A DNA stretch of 64,000 nt from Budorcas taxicolor (taxonomy: Eukaryota; Chordata; Mammalia; Artiodactyla; Bovidae), in contig NC_068912.1 in assembly GCF_023091745.1 (NCBI RefSeq), forward strand, positions 76,557,067-76,621,066, given 5' to 3'. A model generated the notes under the pieces. The model had not been told where the DNA came from. It made no database searches and saw nothing but the letters and a program-made list of their open reading frames with translations. The position numbers were made by a program, and so were the translations under genes. Positions 1 to 10,689 of this stretch are shown here, in pieces (within the stretch, counting starts at the first letter, position 1; every line of letters starts with the position of its first letter).

Positions 1-785
1 GTTTTCTGAATGCTAAGATCCTCCCGAATTCTATTCTTAAATCTGAAATAATCAGAACTACATTTTTCAGATCACTTGGTGAAATAAAACTCATTCCTTT
101 AAAAGAAAGAGGCAAAATATTTAAAATAAGGACATAGAAGAATTTCATTTCAAAGAAATCAACTTTTGAGGTGTGGTCCAGAGCTTCTGTCCCATTCACT
201 TTCAACTCTCTGCGTGCTGAGTTATTAATCATTAGTGTGCTGAAATAAGCACATTTCAGGACTCTTGAATCTTCAAAGCAGTGTTCAGTTATGTTCAGGC
301 CACCATACTAATTGTTAGCCTGAAATATTCACATTCTTCATTACCAGACAACCTTGAATTTCAGGCCTCTCAAATGCCTATACTCAATCCCCTGAAGGGT
401 ATTTAAAAGATGAAATGTAGAGGCTAACAACAGATTAATCAGAACACTAGTCCAAAAATAAAGAACTCATCAGGTCCTTTCTACCACTTCAGAAAATATG
501 ATATTATTTCATAGATAATAAAATAATTAGGAGAGAGATTTTAGATACACTTTTATATAGAAGTCCTATCTGTGCCTAATTGGCCATAAGAGAACAGGAT
601 CCTTGCCTGAAAGCACAAGAAATATAATGGATTTGACCTTGATGGTCAATTTTCAGTAAATTTATATTGCCCTAAGTCTTTGGTCAGGTCCTTTGACACT
701 TAGAAGAAAATGTAGGGTAGATTGTTGGCAGTATAACTAAAGTAAAAGGGTTATCTAGTTAATTCTTATTTATATAAAAGATCCA
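1..785. other. No recognisable feature (AT-rich)
   Basis: I see no gene, RNA or familiar repeat in this stretch. Reading frames are short and closed. It may be unique sequence or repeats too old to recognise by eye. Confidence 0.4.
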
Positions 786-900
786 AACTGGGTCTGTGTT
801 AAACACTTTGGCCAGCTCACTTATTCACACCATATTTTACAACTGAGAAAACTGAGGCTCAGAGAGATTAAGTAACTTTTCCATGGTAAAAACACAACTT
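786..900 (-). repeat. MIR SINE fragment, antisense
   Basis: The stretch around 840-880 (aaaactgaggctcagagag, then taagtaactt) matches the reverse complement of the conserved MIR core, whose sense strand reads cctcagtttcctcatctg. MIR is an ancient tRNA-derived SINE shared by all mammals, no longer active. Boundaries are approximate. Confidence 0.65.
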
Positions 901-1029
901 TCAAAAATAGGACTAGTACACTTCTTTAGTTCTCCAAACACCTTAACCTCTTTCTCTCTCAGTATTTTTTTCTTATGTCTGTTGGAAAAATGCAATCATA
1001 GATTCACTGTGCCACTGTTAGTGATTTTC

Positions 1030-1150
1030 TCCCTTATGAATCTATGGGTGCCATGGGGACAGGGACGTTCTCTCTTATTCTCTACTATTTACCCAGAAGT
1101 CAGAACAATGCCTGACTTTTAGAACCTAAATAAATATTTACTGAATGAAA
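1030..1150 (+). repeat. LINE2 (L2) 3' end
   Basis: It contains 'acagggacgttctctctt', 'agaacaatgcctgac' and 'aataaatatttactgaatga'. This is the order found at the L2 3' end (gcagggactgtgt, cagtgcctggcaca, caataaatgtttgttgaatga). It is an ancient LINE relic with no coding part here. Confidence 0.6.
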
Positions 1151-1492
1151 TCGTTCAGTATAAAAAGGCCTAATTCCATTAGTCATGCTTTCCCCCACAC
1201 TAACTTCACTCTCTTCCATAACCTATTCCTGCTGTCACAAATTCCAAGTAACTCATCCAATACCTCCTTATCAGCACAGTGTAGAAAATTATTCATTTAC
1301 TTTTAAAGTGTGATTTGAGTTTTACTTTTTAGTGTGATTTTTTTTTTTCTGTCATGTAGACAAAACTCTAAGGAAAACAGGAAGAAGGTAGATGGCATCT
1401 AACTTTTACTGTAAGATATAAAACCATGGAAGACACCTAGAGAGAACCACTTCAAGCAATATGTACTAAGAAGCTGACAATATAACCTTCAG
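1150..1492. other. No recognisable feature
   Basis: AT-rich DNA between an L2 tail and a BovB tail, with no coherent frame or repeat that I can name. Confidence 0.35.
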
Positions 1493-1592
1493 TTCAGTTC
1501 AGTTCAGTCACTCAGTTGTGTCTGACTCTTTGTGACCCCATGAATCACAGCATGCCAGGCCTCCCTGTCCATCACCAACTCCCAGAGTTCAC
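1493..1592 (-). mobile_element. BovB LINE, 3'-terminal fragment (antisense)
   Basis: It begins with the inverted BovB terminus (repeated ttcag units), then the reverse complement of the conserved 3' region encoding the ends of the last frame ('ccccatgaatcacagc', 'ccaggcctccctgtccatc'). Only about 100 bp remain, so this is an extremely 5'-truncated insertion. BovB is an RTE-clade non-LTR retrotransposon, known from the literature for horizontal transfer between squamates and ruminants. Confidence 0.85.
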
Positions 1593-2587
1593 TTTAGTCT
1601 AGACAAAAAGAAAACCCTAACATCTAGATCTTTTAGTCATCCTCCAAAAGCACTTCATCCAGAATTCATTTTTTTTCCATCCCTCTCCTTTCCCTGGTTG
1701 GAGTAAGCTTAGAAACATGCATGCCTATCAACAAAAAGCTTCTAAATTTTTCTATTTTTTTCATCATATTCATACAGAAGATGCTTTTTTTCCTTTTTAG
1801 GGCTTTTGAAGATCTCTTCCAGGCAGCAGCTGAGGAGTTTCCATGGCACAGCTCCTCTGCTAGCTCATTTCAATTTGAATGCCTCCCCCTCACACTGCAG
1901 CATTTCTGTTGTCTTCATGAAAATGGTATTTGGGGGTTCTTATTCAGGTTTCTTACTTCTGTTTCAGGGACAGTACCTTTGTATTTGTCCTTGATAGTAG
2001 TTCAGACATTTTTCATATTCTGCTCTGCCCCAGATGAATCAAGGGGCAGAAATACATTTGGACATTTTGTTTCCTTTTATGGTTGATTACAATCAGAACA
2101 GCAAATCCATGCATCTCTTAGAAGCTTTTAGCTTTTGTTAAATAATAGAAATCTATGAGGACAGCAAAGAATCTAAACATTTGACTTAATAATTAAACAC
2201 CTGGGTGAAAGATTGACTTCCTTCTTAACATTTTCCATGATGATATACAGACATGGCCCATCCTCTTAAATCCTTTCAGTTTCCCTAGAACTTTTATTTT
2301 AAGATGCTAATTTTTACCTTTCTGTTTTTAAATCACATATGTTCATATTTTCAGACGCATTCCCTCAAGTTGGCTGCATAATTTAATGTTCTAATATGTG
2401 TTTGTGCAAAACATGTTCACAATTTAAAATGGTATTTGGATGTGTAGAACAGTTGCTTAAATTGTGACACAATAGTGCAAATCAACAAAGTATCATTTGA
2501 ATCTGAATTGCATGAATTTTATACAGGATTCCCTGGGAAAATGAAAACTCTACTACTCCTAGCAGATAAAAGATACATGCAAGAATC
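1593..2587. other. No recognisable gene; one unconvincing 121-codon frame
   Basis: A plus-strand frame at 1721-2086 is open for 121 codons. Its product is rich in Phe, Ser and Leu, has no domain I recognise and overlaps a second open frame. I treat it as chance openness. No repeat family was recognised. Confidence 0.35.
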
Positions 2588-2760
2588 TTTACCCAGAGCC
2601 CGCTATATGCAAGGCATTATGTAGGTGCTAATGACATAAAGAGAAATAAACAGAAGAAACCTCAGTTCACACTATTTCAGAAGAAAGGTAAAAATGTACA
2701 CTCATCAGTGACATATAATCTGATATAGTCTGTGACTGAGATACGAAAAATATAGAAATT
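2588..2760 (-). repeat. L2-like 3' fragment, antisense
   Basis: 'gcaaggcattatgtaggtgc' followed by 'aataaacag' and 'ctcagttcacac' resembles the reverse complement of the L2 3' region (ccaggcactgttctaggtgc, then aacaaaacagac). It is heavily diverged and the edges are uncertain. Confidence 0.4.
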
Positions 2761-2940
2761 TTCACATTTGCCTGAAATTAGATGTCTTCAAAATTAACAG
2801 CATCCCAGATCTGATACTTCTCTAGTGGTATTTTTTTCTCCTTTTTTAAACAAGTATTTTTCTTGCAAGAAAGTGTTTGGGTAACAGAGGCTTCCTAACA
2901 GGAAGAATGATTTAACCAACTTTCTCCTTCTATTTTACAG

Positions 2941-3159
2941 CTGTACCATCAGTAAACATTCTTTAAGATTGATTCAAGGCAGGGGAGCAAGAAAAAATAA
3001 AATCATAGTGAAGAAGATATATGTTGTCAATTTTCAAATCTTGAACACAGAAATCATTGTCTTGGAGAGAGAATTCCATGCAGTTCAGAACCTCACAATA
3101 GATAAGACCATCCACACAGATGCTGCCGTTCATGTGTCTCTACATGGGACTGTGACAAG
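2941..3159 (+). other. Candidate protein-coding exon (splice-bounded, unidentified)
   Basis: A 219-bp interval is preceded by a pyrimidine tract ending in acag (2921-2940, tttctccttctattttacag) and followed by a donor-like aag|gtaaga at 3157-3165. Only one frame is open through it; the other two close within the first 35 bases. In that frame it begins with the last base of a split codon and ends with the first two bases of another, so 72 whole codons lie between and the exon length is divisible by three. The translation starts CTISKHSLRL and ends AAVHVSLHGTVT. I do not recognise the protein. The open frame extends back to 2885, so openness alone is weak evidence. It could be a real cassette exon, an exon of a decayed gene, or coincidence. 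Confidence 0.25.
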
Positions 3160-3520
3160 GTAAGAAAACTGCTAAAATTGAAGGTGTATATATAGAAAAA
3201 AAAGAGGGGGCGGGCAAGAAGAGGGACTGCAGTGTCCTAGGAGGATAAGGTTTGCATCAGACAGTATGCAAGTCAACAAGAATAGAACTAAAAGAAAACA
3301 ATACTTAGTCTGTCATGAGAGTACTAAAAAAAGCCCAGGCATGGAATAAGTTAAAACAAGAAAATCTGTGGCAGTGCTAGACTAGGAGGAGAATGAACCA
3401 GAAAAAGATGGAAAATAAAGCTTGCATTTTCCCACAAGCATTATTATCCTTCTCTTATAACATTTATTAGAGCATACATTTCTTGAGCTTGCTCTGTATG
3501 TTAAACTCTGTTCCAATAAG

Positions 3521-3521
<1 letters not shown>

Positions 3522-3568
<47 letters not shown>
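3522..3568. repeat. (TG)n microsatellite
   Basis: About 23 uninterrupted TG units. This is a likely length-polymorphic marker. The His/Thr-rich frames seen across it on the minus strand are translation artefacts. Confidence 0.95.
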
Positions 3569-3570
<2 letters not shown>

Positions 3571-4100
3571 GAGGAGGAAAGAGTACATATAACATCTCAA
3601 AGGAAAGGGTCCCCTTGCTAACTGTGCTAAGATTGAAATGATTGACAATTGCCAGTTTTGAAGTCTGCATAAGGTTTAGAACCCTCTGCTTGTACTTCAG
3701 CCTTTCAAGACTTCCAACAACTCTGGTAGCTCTCCCCAACTATTCTAGTTTTACCAAGAGTCATGGAATTAATGAATTATGGTTGCTGTTTAATTAGCTG
3801 CTCATGTCTTCCCACCATCTCTGATCCAGAAGAGTCTTTGTGTTCAAATCCCAATCTGGCTATTAAGGAAATCAGCATTATCCTTTTCAGCGTCAGTCTA
3901 GGAAAGGAAAGGAAAGGAATGCAGGCTAAGGGAAGCAAGTGACAGTGCAGAATCTCAGAAAAGTTCAGCAGTCTTTCAACTGTCAACTTCCTTTACAGAA
4001 AATCAAAAATGACAATCAATTCCTGAGAAAGGGTATAATTCCCCAAACCAGATAAAAAGACAATGCCAAACTGCAAACTGCAATGAAATCTCAGGAGGCT
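3569..4100. other. No recognisable feature
   Basis: Mixed-composition DNA with a short GGAAA run near 3901-3920. No gene or nameable repeat was found. Confidence 0.35.
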
Positions 4101-4107
4101 CTCAATT

Positions 4108-4202
4108 GTTCTCTCTCTCTCTCTCAGTTTCTCCTGTCTCTAGACCTCTCTTCCACTCTCTCCTCCCCCTCTCCTCTCTCTCCATATATATTGATATATA
4201 CG

Positions 4203-4237
<35 letters not shown>

Positions 4238-4240
4238 TTC
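4108..4240. repeat. CT-rich tract and (CA)n/(TA)n microsatellite
   Basis: A pyrimidine-rich CT tract (about 4108-4182) leads into (AC)n at 4201-4226 and (TA)n to about 4237. These are simple repeats, and the Ser/Leu- and Thr/His-rich frames over them are artefacts. Confidence 0.9.
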
Positions 4241-4325
4241 CACTGCCAACAGTTTTCTCACACCAAGCTGGTGTCATGACTTGCAAGTGAATGAGTTGAA
4301 AACAGCTTTTGACTGAACTGAGAGG

Positions 4326-4346
4326 TTTTTTTTTTTTTTTTTTTTT
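4326..4346. repeat. Poly(T) run
   Basis: Twenty-one T residues. It may be the remnant of an antisense retrotransposon poly(A) tail, but no attached element is recognisable. Confidence 0.9.
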
Positions 4347-4764
4347 AAAGGTTTTCGTTTTTGTCTCCTACCTTCTCTCTTCTCTTGGTTCTCTAAGACT
4401 TGGCTGGGCTAGAAAGTCTTTAGTAGCCTACCTGCACCCCACACTGTGAAAGTTTCTATAGTAGCTACATATTAAGGTTATTTTTTTAATTGTCTGCATC
4501 CCCTAAAGACACTAAGACAATAGGGATCAGGGACAGTCTTTTACCTCTGTGTCATCTGTTCCTACTGAAAAGCTTGGCATGAAGAAAACTGCAGTAAGCA
4601 TTTACTGAGTGATGCATGAGCATTATATTTTTCATTTGGTCTCTCTCTGAGGTGAGAATTTTTATATTCTTTAGCAATGGTCTTAGATTCAGAAAAATTA
4701 TCATATATACATTCATTCCTAGATCAAAATGTATTAAAAACTATTTGGGGAGTAATGGAAAAAA

Positions 4765-5048
4765 GATGGGCTTTTTAATTAATCAAACTTGGATTTTTAG
4801 CCTGAATTCACCAATTATGAACTGGCTAACTCATGGCAAGTTACTTAATCTCTCAAAATCTGAGTTTCCTCATCTGGGAAATGAAGATGATATCTAGTCA
4901 TATGGTTATTTGATGAATAAACTGGATAATGTATATAAAGCATTTGGGACACAATACTTATCCTACAGTGAGTATTGCATAAATGATAACTATTATTGAA
5001 CTGACCAGAACAGTGCCAGGCACATAGAATGAGCTAAATAAATAGGAA
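4765..5048 (+). repeat. MIR SINE, sense, with long 3' tail
   Basis: The order 'tcatggcaagttacttaatc', 'gagtttcctcatctgggaaa', 'ttgatgaataaa' and 'cagtgccaggcacataga' follows the sense MIR consensus closely. The 3' part contains a duplicated or indel-rich section around 4940-5005. Confidence 0.75.
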
Positions 5049-5050
5049 AT

Positions 5051-5076
5051 GTGTGTGTGTGGGGGGGGGGGGGGGG
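5051..5076. repeat. (GT)5 followed by a run of about 17 G
   Basis: A short GT repeat grades into an uninterrupted G homopolymer, followed by GGTGGAGGCGGTG. This is a homopolymer with potential to form quadruplex structure. Length in the raw sequence may also be affected by assembly error. Confidence 0.9.
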
Positions 5077-5104
5077 CGGTGGAGGCGGTGTACTTCCTTT
5101 CCCC

Positions 5105-5240
5105 ATAGTTCCACTTACATGCAAGGTACTAGAGGCCAAACATATTGTCTTTAAAGAATGTACATGATAGTGGAAGAAATAAATCAAATATAAGTTGGTA
5201 ATGTATGCTGTGATAAATACAAAGTGGTCCAGGGATCCTG
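5105..5240 (-). repeat. L2-like fragment, antisense
   Basis: 'gtatgctgtgataaatac' and the preceding text resemble the reverse-complement L2 3' region (cagtgtgataagtgctat). Diverged; boundaries approximate. Confidence 0.4.
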
Positions 5241-5842
5241 CTTCATCACTGGCTTCCCAGTAAGGTTATATTTAATTTCATACATGGAAAGGAATTTTTC
5301 ATAACTTGCTTTGAGGTATTTTCAGCAAAGATTTAGTACAAACCTTAACTCTACTTGTGCCTGTAGAGATTTATATTCTGCTTCTATGTCAAGTCATTTG
5401 AAATCAACTCCATTGCATATATTAGGAAATAAATACCCCATAAATACACTCCTGCATCTATTCTGCTCGCTGGAACCTGGAAATAGCCATGAATTTTTGT
5501 TGCTCTTTTCATTTTTCAGAAATGGCACTAATAAATAAATAAATACTTGAAAGGAAAATCAATACAATGTAACCTTGTTATAAGAGACTCTTTCACGCCC
5601 ATTTTAAATAGGCTGTCATGAATACAGAATTGCGATTTCCTTCTGCATACCAATGTAAACTGCAATATGATCTATTTCATGGGTTTAAATTCTGAACACA
5701 AAGATCAACAAGAGGCCTGATGATACAGTACATTCACTTTTTAAATAATCTCTATTTTAAATGAAAAATATTACAGATCCAATTAAGTGGTTCTATAAAA
5801 GGTGTAAATAATTTATATGTACAAGTTTTCCATACTAATGAC
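5241..5842. other. No recognisable feature
   Basis: AT-rich sequence with an AATA repeat near 5528-5546. I see no gene or named repeat. Confidence 0.35.
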
Positions 5843-5853
5843 TTAGAAAAAGA

Positions 5854-7220
5854 AATCAACCACTTGTAAAAGAATGAAATTAGAACACTTTCTAACACCA
5901 TACATAAAAATAAACTCAAAATGGATTAAAGATCTAAACATAAGACCAGAAACTATAAAACTCCTAGAGGAGAACATAGCAAAACACTCTCTGACATAAA
6001 TCACAGCAGGATCCTCTATGACCCACCTCCCAGAATACTGGAAATAAAAGCAAAAATAAACAAATGGGATCTAATTAAATTAAAAGCTTCTGCACAACAA
6101 AGGAAACTATAAGCAAGGTGAAAAGACAGCCGTCAGAATGGAAGAAAATAATAGCAAATGAAGCAACTGACAAACAACTAATCTCAAAAATATACAAGCA
6201 ACTCATGCAGCTCAATTCCAGAAAAATAAATGACCCAATCAAAAACTAGGCCAAAGAACTAAATAGACATTTCTCCAAAGAAGACAGACAGATGGCTAAC
6301 AAACACATGAAAAGATGGTCAACGTCACTCATTATCAGAAAAATGCAAATCAAGACCACAATGAGGTACCATTTCACACCAGTCTGAATGGCTGCTATCC
6401 AAAAGTCTACAAGCAATAAATGCTGGAGAGGGTGTGAAGAAAAGGGAACCCCCTTACACTGTTGGTGGGAATGCAAACTAGTACAGCCACTATGGAGAAC
6501 AGTGTGGAGATTCCTTAAAAAACTCAAAATAGAATTGCCTTATGACCCAGCAATCCCGCTGCTGGGCATACACACCAAGGAAACCAGAACTGAAAGAGAC
6601 ATGTGTACCCCAACGTTCATCGCAGCACTGTTTATAATAGCCAGGACATGGAAGCAACCTAGATGTCCATCAGCAGATGAATGGATAAGAAAACTGTGGT
6701 ACATATACACAATGGAGTATTACTCAGCCATTAAAAAGAATACATTTGAATCAGTTTTAATGAGATGGATGAAACTGGAGCCTATTATACAGAGTGAAGT
6801 AAGCTAGAAAGAAAAATACCAATACAGTATACTAACACATATATATGGAATTTAGAAAGATGGTAATGATAACCCTGTAGGCGAGACAGCAAAAGAGACA
6901 CAGATGTATAGAATGGACTTTTGGACTCTGAGGGAGAGGGAGAGGGTGGGATGATTTGGGAGAATGGCATTGAAACATGTATACTATCATGTAAGAAATG
7001 AATCACCAGTCTATGTTTGATACAGGAAACAGGATGCCTGGGGCTGGTGCACGGGGATGATCCAGAGAGATGATATGGGGTAGGAGGTGGGAGGGGGGTT
7101 CAGGATTGGGAACTCATGTACACCAGTGGCTGATTCATGTTGATGTATGGCAAAACCAATACAGTATTGCAAAGCAAAATAAAGTAGAAATAAAATTTAA
7201 AACATAAATAAAAAATAAAA
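5854..7220 (+). mobile_element. L1 LINE (ruminant type), 5'-truncated 3' end
   Basis: The segment covers the last part of L1 ORF2 and the 3' UTR. It starts inside ORF2 (caaccacttgtaaaagaatg), matching the intact-frame copy at about 19288 in this window, and ends in an A-rich tail. Compared with that copy it is close in sequence, so it is fairly young. It is followed at once by a CHR SINE. An 11-bp direct repeat (ttagaaaaaga) at 5843-5853 and 7382-7392 brackets L1 plus SINE together. Confidence 0.92.
6388..6807 (+). pseudogene. L1 ORF2p C-terminal fragment
   Basis: A remnant of about 139 codons of the L1 endonuclease/reverse transcriptase C-terminus. It retains the Cys-rich motif region (NKCWRGC, then HCWWEC), which in L1 proteins is needed for retrotransposition, and the conserved tail YIYTMEYYSAIKKN. 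It ends early: CAG has become TAG just before 6807, about 20 codons short of the natural stop seen in the copy ending at 20288. Upstream ORF2 sequence back to 5854 is out of frame. Without endonuclease or RT domains it has no enzymatic function. Confidence 0.9.
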
Positions 7221-7223
7221 ATT

Positions 7224-7378
7224 GGACTTCCCTCGTGGTCCAGTGGCTAAGACTCTATGCTTCCAATGCAGGTGGCCTGGTTTCTATCCGTGGTCAGGGA
7301 ACGAAATTCCACATGCTGCAACTAAGAGTTCACATGCTGCAACCAAGACTTGGCACAGTCAAATAAATAAAAAAATAA
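7224..7378 (+). mobile_element. CHR-type (tRNA-Glu derived) cetartiodactyl SINE
   Basis: It begins ggacttccctcgtggtccag, continues with the tRNA-like promoter B-box region and 'gtggtcagggaacga', and ends in aaataaataaaa. This is the short CHR form, non-coding and transcribed by RNA polymerase III when active. It directly follows the L1 poly(A). Confidence 0.8.
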
Positions 7379-7534
7379 TTTTTAGAAAAAGACTTTAAAA
7401 ATGATCCATATTAAAAAAAAAAAAAACCCTTAAAAAAAAAGAAATAAAATTTACCCAATGTACACCCAAAACAACAGATTTTATTACAATTATTGGTGAC
7501 ACCATTTGATAATGATAATAATCACAATAGGTAC

Positions 7535-7645
7535 TCTTTAATGAGTACCTCTAAGAGGTTAGCCTCTGGCTATACAATCTTTTCAACAACCTGAAGAGGT
7601 AGGTAATGTCACCCTATTTCACAGGTAGATAACTGAGGCTCATAT
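7535..7645 (-). repeat. MIR SINE fragment, antisense
   Basis: 'cctgaagaggtaggta', 'ccctatttcacaggtaga' and 'aactgaggctca' match the reverse complement of the MIR 3' half. Confidence 0.65.
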
Positions 7646-8468
7646 GAACTTTCTGTTTACCCTCTGTTCCTGCTTGGTCAGCAGGTCAAATAATATAAAT
7701 TTAGATTCTGGTCCTTCTCCCTTTTGTATTGATCAAATCTGACCTATGCTCTACCTTTATGCTTTTCTTCCTGGGGACAACCTTTCTGGAACGCTGAAAT
7801 AAACAGGCTCAAAGCAGTCAAACCAACATAGGAACTCAAAAGCATCTCAGGGAAAGAGTGATGGAGTCAGCTAAACTTGTTTTACCACACCAACTCCCTC
7901 CTACTGTAAAGATCCAGAAACAACAAAATGGCTGTGCTCAAATATCTAACAAACTGACAATGAAATATTACACATTCTACTGAGTGACAAATGGTTGAGC
8001 TATGACCTTAGGGTATAGGTTACAGAAAGACAGTTTGACATATGAAATTGTTTTAGGCCTTCCCTTCTAATGATCAGTTAGTTCTCTATTACTGATGCAT
8101 AGTTTAAAACAGAGACTAGAATATATAAACCACAACCAACCAACCAACCACTCCAGTGGTATAAGATTTGAGTATCTGCTAGTTGGTTCTATTGAACCAC
8201 TTTTCAAGTACCTGCTGACACTGAAACTGTATAATCCTTTCTGCTGTACATTAGGGGGAGGAGGCGTCTAATGTGATATTACATGATACGCAAGCAGGTA
8301 CCTGGTTTCCTCTGTTAATTTATTCAAATCCCTTCAAAAATTATCCAGGATTTAAAAACTCTAAATAGCTTGCCATGAGCAAGCCCAGGACCACCTGTAA
8401 TTCACAGGTTCTCAAAATTTATCTCAGTGATGCTCAGTGATTCCATCTATCCCCTTACTCACATAAAG
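7646..8468. other. No recognisable feature
   Basis: No gene or nameable repeat apart from a short (CCAA)n at about 8137-8150. Confidence 0.35.
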
Positions 8469-8848
8469 CAAGGATCCCCAACCCCCGAGCCACACTGGTA
8501 CTAATCTGTGGCTATTTGAAACCAGGCTACATAGCAAGAGGTGAGCAGCAAGCAAGGGAGCAATGCTTCTCTTTATTTACATCCACTCCCCATCGCTCTC
8601 CCATCACCTTCAGATAGGACTGTCTAGTCATAGGAAAACAAGCTCAAGATTCCCACTAATTCCACATTATGGTGAGTTATAAAATTGTTTCATTATATAT
8701 ATCACTATGTAATAATAATAGAAATAAAGTGGACAATAAATGTAATGCACTTGAATCATCCCCAAACCATCCTTCCAACCTCTCAGTTCATGGAAAAATT
8801 GTCTTCCACAAAATCAGTCACTGGTGCCAAGATGGTTGGGGACCACTG
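8469..8848. mobile_element. hAT-type non-autonomous DNA transposon, with TIRs
   Basis: The ends are imperfect inverted repeats: left caaggatccccaacc, right ggttggggaccactg. The interior matches the common mammalian element with 'gtgagcagcaagcaaggg' near the left and 'gaaaaattgtcttccac' near the right. The flanking octamers acataaag (8461-8468) and acttagag (8849-8856) agree at 6 of 8 positions, fitting the 8-bp target duplication of hAT elements. No transposase is encoded. The exact subfamily (Charlie group suspected) is not certain. Confidence 0.72.
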
Positions 8849-8984
8849 ACTTAGAGCACATGATCAACTGTGTCAAAGGTCCTCATTTCCTGACTTTACC
8901 TCAATGCCTTCACTGGCCATGATGTTTTTACCAGAAGCTCTACAGAGAATACCACCGATGCTGTCCCCACTGATAATAAGTAAC

Positions 8985-9128
8985 GATTATGGGCAACTAC
9001 TGCTCTGTGTTAACTCATTTAATCCTTATTCCAACTCCATAAGTACTGTCAGTATCTCTATTTGAAGGGAGACTTAGAAAGGAGACAAGGTTTAATGTGG
9101 TCAAGGGACATATACAATATAAGGTCTC
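8985..9128 (-). repeat. MIR-like SINE fragment, antisense
   Basis: 'gtgttaactcatttaatcc', 'ccataagtactgtcag' and 'gagacaaggtttaa' follow the reverse complement of MIR. Diverged. Confidence 0.5.
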
Positions 9129-9189
9129 AAAGTTAGAGGAAAAGCTAGAGTCTGCTCCCATGGACAGCTCTCTTAAGAACTATGCTACA

Positions 9190-9824
9190 CGTGTCACACT
9201 GAGCACCTTCAACCTCCCTTCATCCACCTAAAGTCTCTGTCTTAATTGTCCCTCTCATTTCTTTCTGCTCTCTGTTCTCTCTTCCAAGGCTATCTCCCAT
9301 TGTGTTCTTAACAACATGTCTCATTTCTGTGTTTTCTCTCTTCACCCATCATTGATTCTTTCCATCTTCAGTCTCAGCCCTCTCCCTGCCTTAACTTATT
9401 GTAATCTAGAATCTGTTTACCACATTCACTTTAAAAGCAGTGCTGAATCTACTCTTAATCACCTGCTTTTCCTAAGTTGTCTTCTTTCTTACTGTCTCAA
9501 TGCCATCAGTGATGTTCACACAACTCCACTGGCAGCTCTCTACTTTCTTCTATACCATTATGTTCTTTGTCCCTGGTTCTGCTTCTATTTTTCTGATCTG
9601 TCCTTTCTCCTTCTCAGACTCTTTGTCCTTCTCTCAACATCTAAAAATAAACATTCCCCAAGGCTATGCCCTTGATTTTATTTTCTCCTCTGTTTGCATT
9701 CTCTCCTTGGCCATCACCCACTTAAATAGTTTCAAATCTCTCCTCTATGCCATGAAATCTCTCTTATGAATGTTAGAATCATCCAGGGCTATTTCCTTAT
9801 GTTTTCTACTCAAATATGAGGTCT
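9190..9824 (+). repeat. LINE2 (L2) ORF-region relic, part 1
   Basis: Pyrimidine-rich sequence follows the sense L2 consensus: 'tattgtaatctagaatctg' (Cf. ctgcaatctggcttctg), 'atgccatcagtgatg', 'ccccaaggctatgccctt' (Cf. cccagggctctgtcct) and 'tctatgccatgaaatctctc'. The open frame at 9316-9675 is a decayed or off-frame LINE trace, not a host gene. A BovB insertion separates it from probable L2 3' sequence at 10690-11175. Confidence 0.6.
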
Positions 9825-9838
9825 TTGAATAGGGTAAG

Positions 9839-10256
9839 TTCAGTTCAGTTTAGTTGCTGTTGTGTCCAACTCTTTGCAACCCCATGGACTGCAGCACTCC
9901 AGGCTTCCCTGTCCATCACCAACTTCTGAAGCTTACTCAAACTTATGTCCATTGAGTCGGTGATGCCATCCAACCATCTCATCTTCTGTCATCCCCATCT
10001 CCTCCTACCTTCAATCTTTCCCAGCATCAGGGTCTTTTCCAATAAGTCAGTTCTTCCCATCCAGTGGCCAAAGCATTGGAGCTTCAGCTGTATCATCAGT
10101 CCTTCCAGTGAATATTCAGGACTGATTTCCTTTAGGATTGACTGGTTGGATCTCCTTGCAGTTCAAGGGACTGTCAAGAGTCTTCTCCAACATCACAGTT
10201 CAAAAGCATCAATTCTTTGGTGCTCAGCTTTCTTTATGGTCCAACTCTCACATCCA
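9839..10256 (-). mobile_element. BovB LINE 3' fragment (antisense), older copy
   Basis: The inverted BovB 3' end starts at 9839 and reads back into the last part of the ORF ('caccacagttc'-like text around 10190). An imperfect duplication flanks it: ttgaatagggtaag (9825-9838) and ttgaatagattaag (10257-10270), 12 of 14 matching. That supports one 5'-truncated TPRT insertion of about 418 bp. It is diverged and has the GGG state at the variable codon described in the findings, like other old copies. Confidence 0.88.
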
Positions 10257-10270
10257 TTGAATAGATTAAG

Positions 10271-10689
10271 CACATAGAAATGGGAAAGGACAGATTCTCT
10301 GACAGTAGATATTGCTGGAATTAAAAAAAGAAAACAAAATGATACTGAGTAGAGGCTCAAAAGAGAAGAACATATAGCCCTTGGGAAGAAGCACATGATG
10401 AGGGAGATGGATCCATTCCCAATTTCTAGAATGTGCTTATTGTAACGCATCTAGTTAAGGATTGTTCTTGATCCCTTCTCACTATTAAGATCGATTTAAT
10501 ACTTCCTAGAACCTAGGATTCTTACCTGCTCTCTTGCCTCACCTTCTACATTCCCCTGAATGCCTGCTTTACTTCAACTGTGTCAAAGTCTTTGTGATTC
10601 TCAGTGTACATTATGGAATCCTCTAAGTTTTTGAACATGAGGCTAAAGAGTTATTCCTGAAGAATAGTTTGGATGATGACACAATCTTG
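10271..10689. other. No recognisable feature (possible L2 interior)
   Basis: Lies between the BovB piece and the L2 3' region. It may be decayed L2, but I cannot match it. Confidence 0.3.

Noticed and set aside
1721..2086. 121-codon open frame rich in Phe/Ser/Leu
   Set aside because: No domain, overlaps another open frame and no splice or promoter context. Consistent with chance in AT-rich DNA.
3382..3739. His/Thr-repeat proteins on the minus strand
   Set aside because: They are translations of the (TG)n microsatellite.
9316..9675. 119-codon frame with hydrophobic stretches
   Set aside because: Lies in pyrimidine-rich L2 relic text. No conserved family match was seen.
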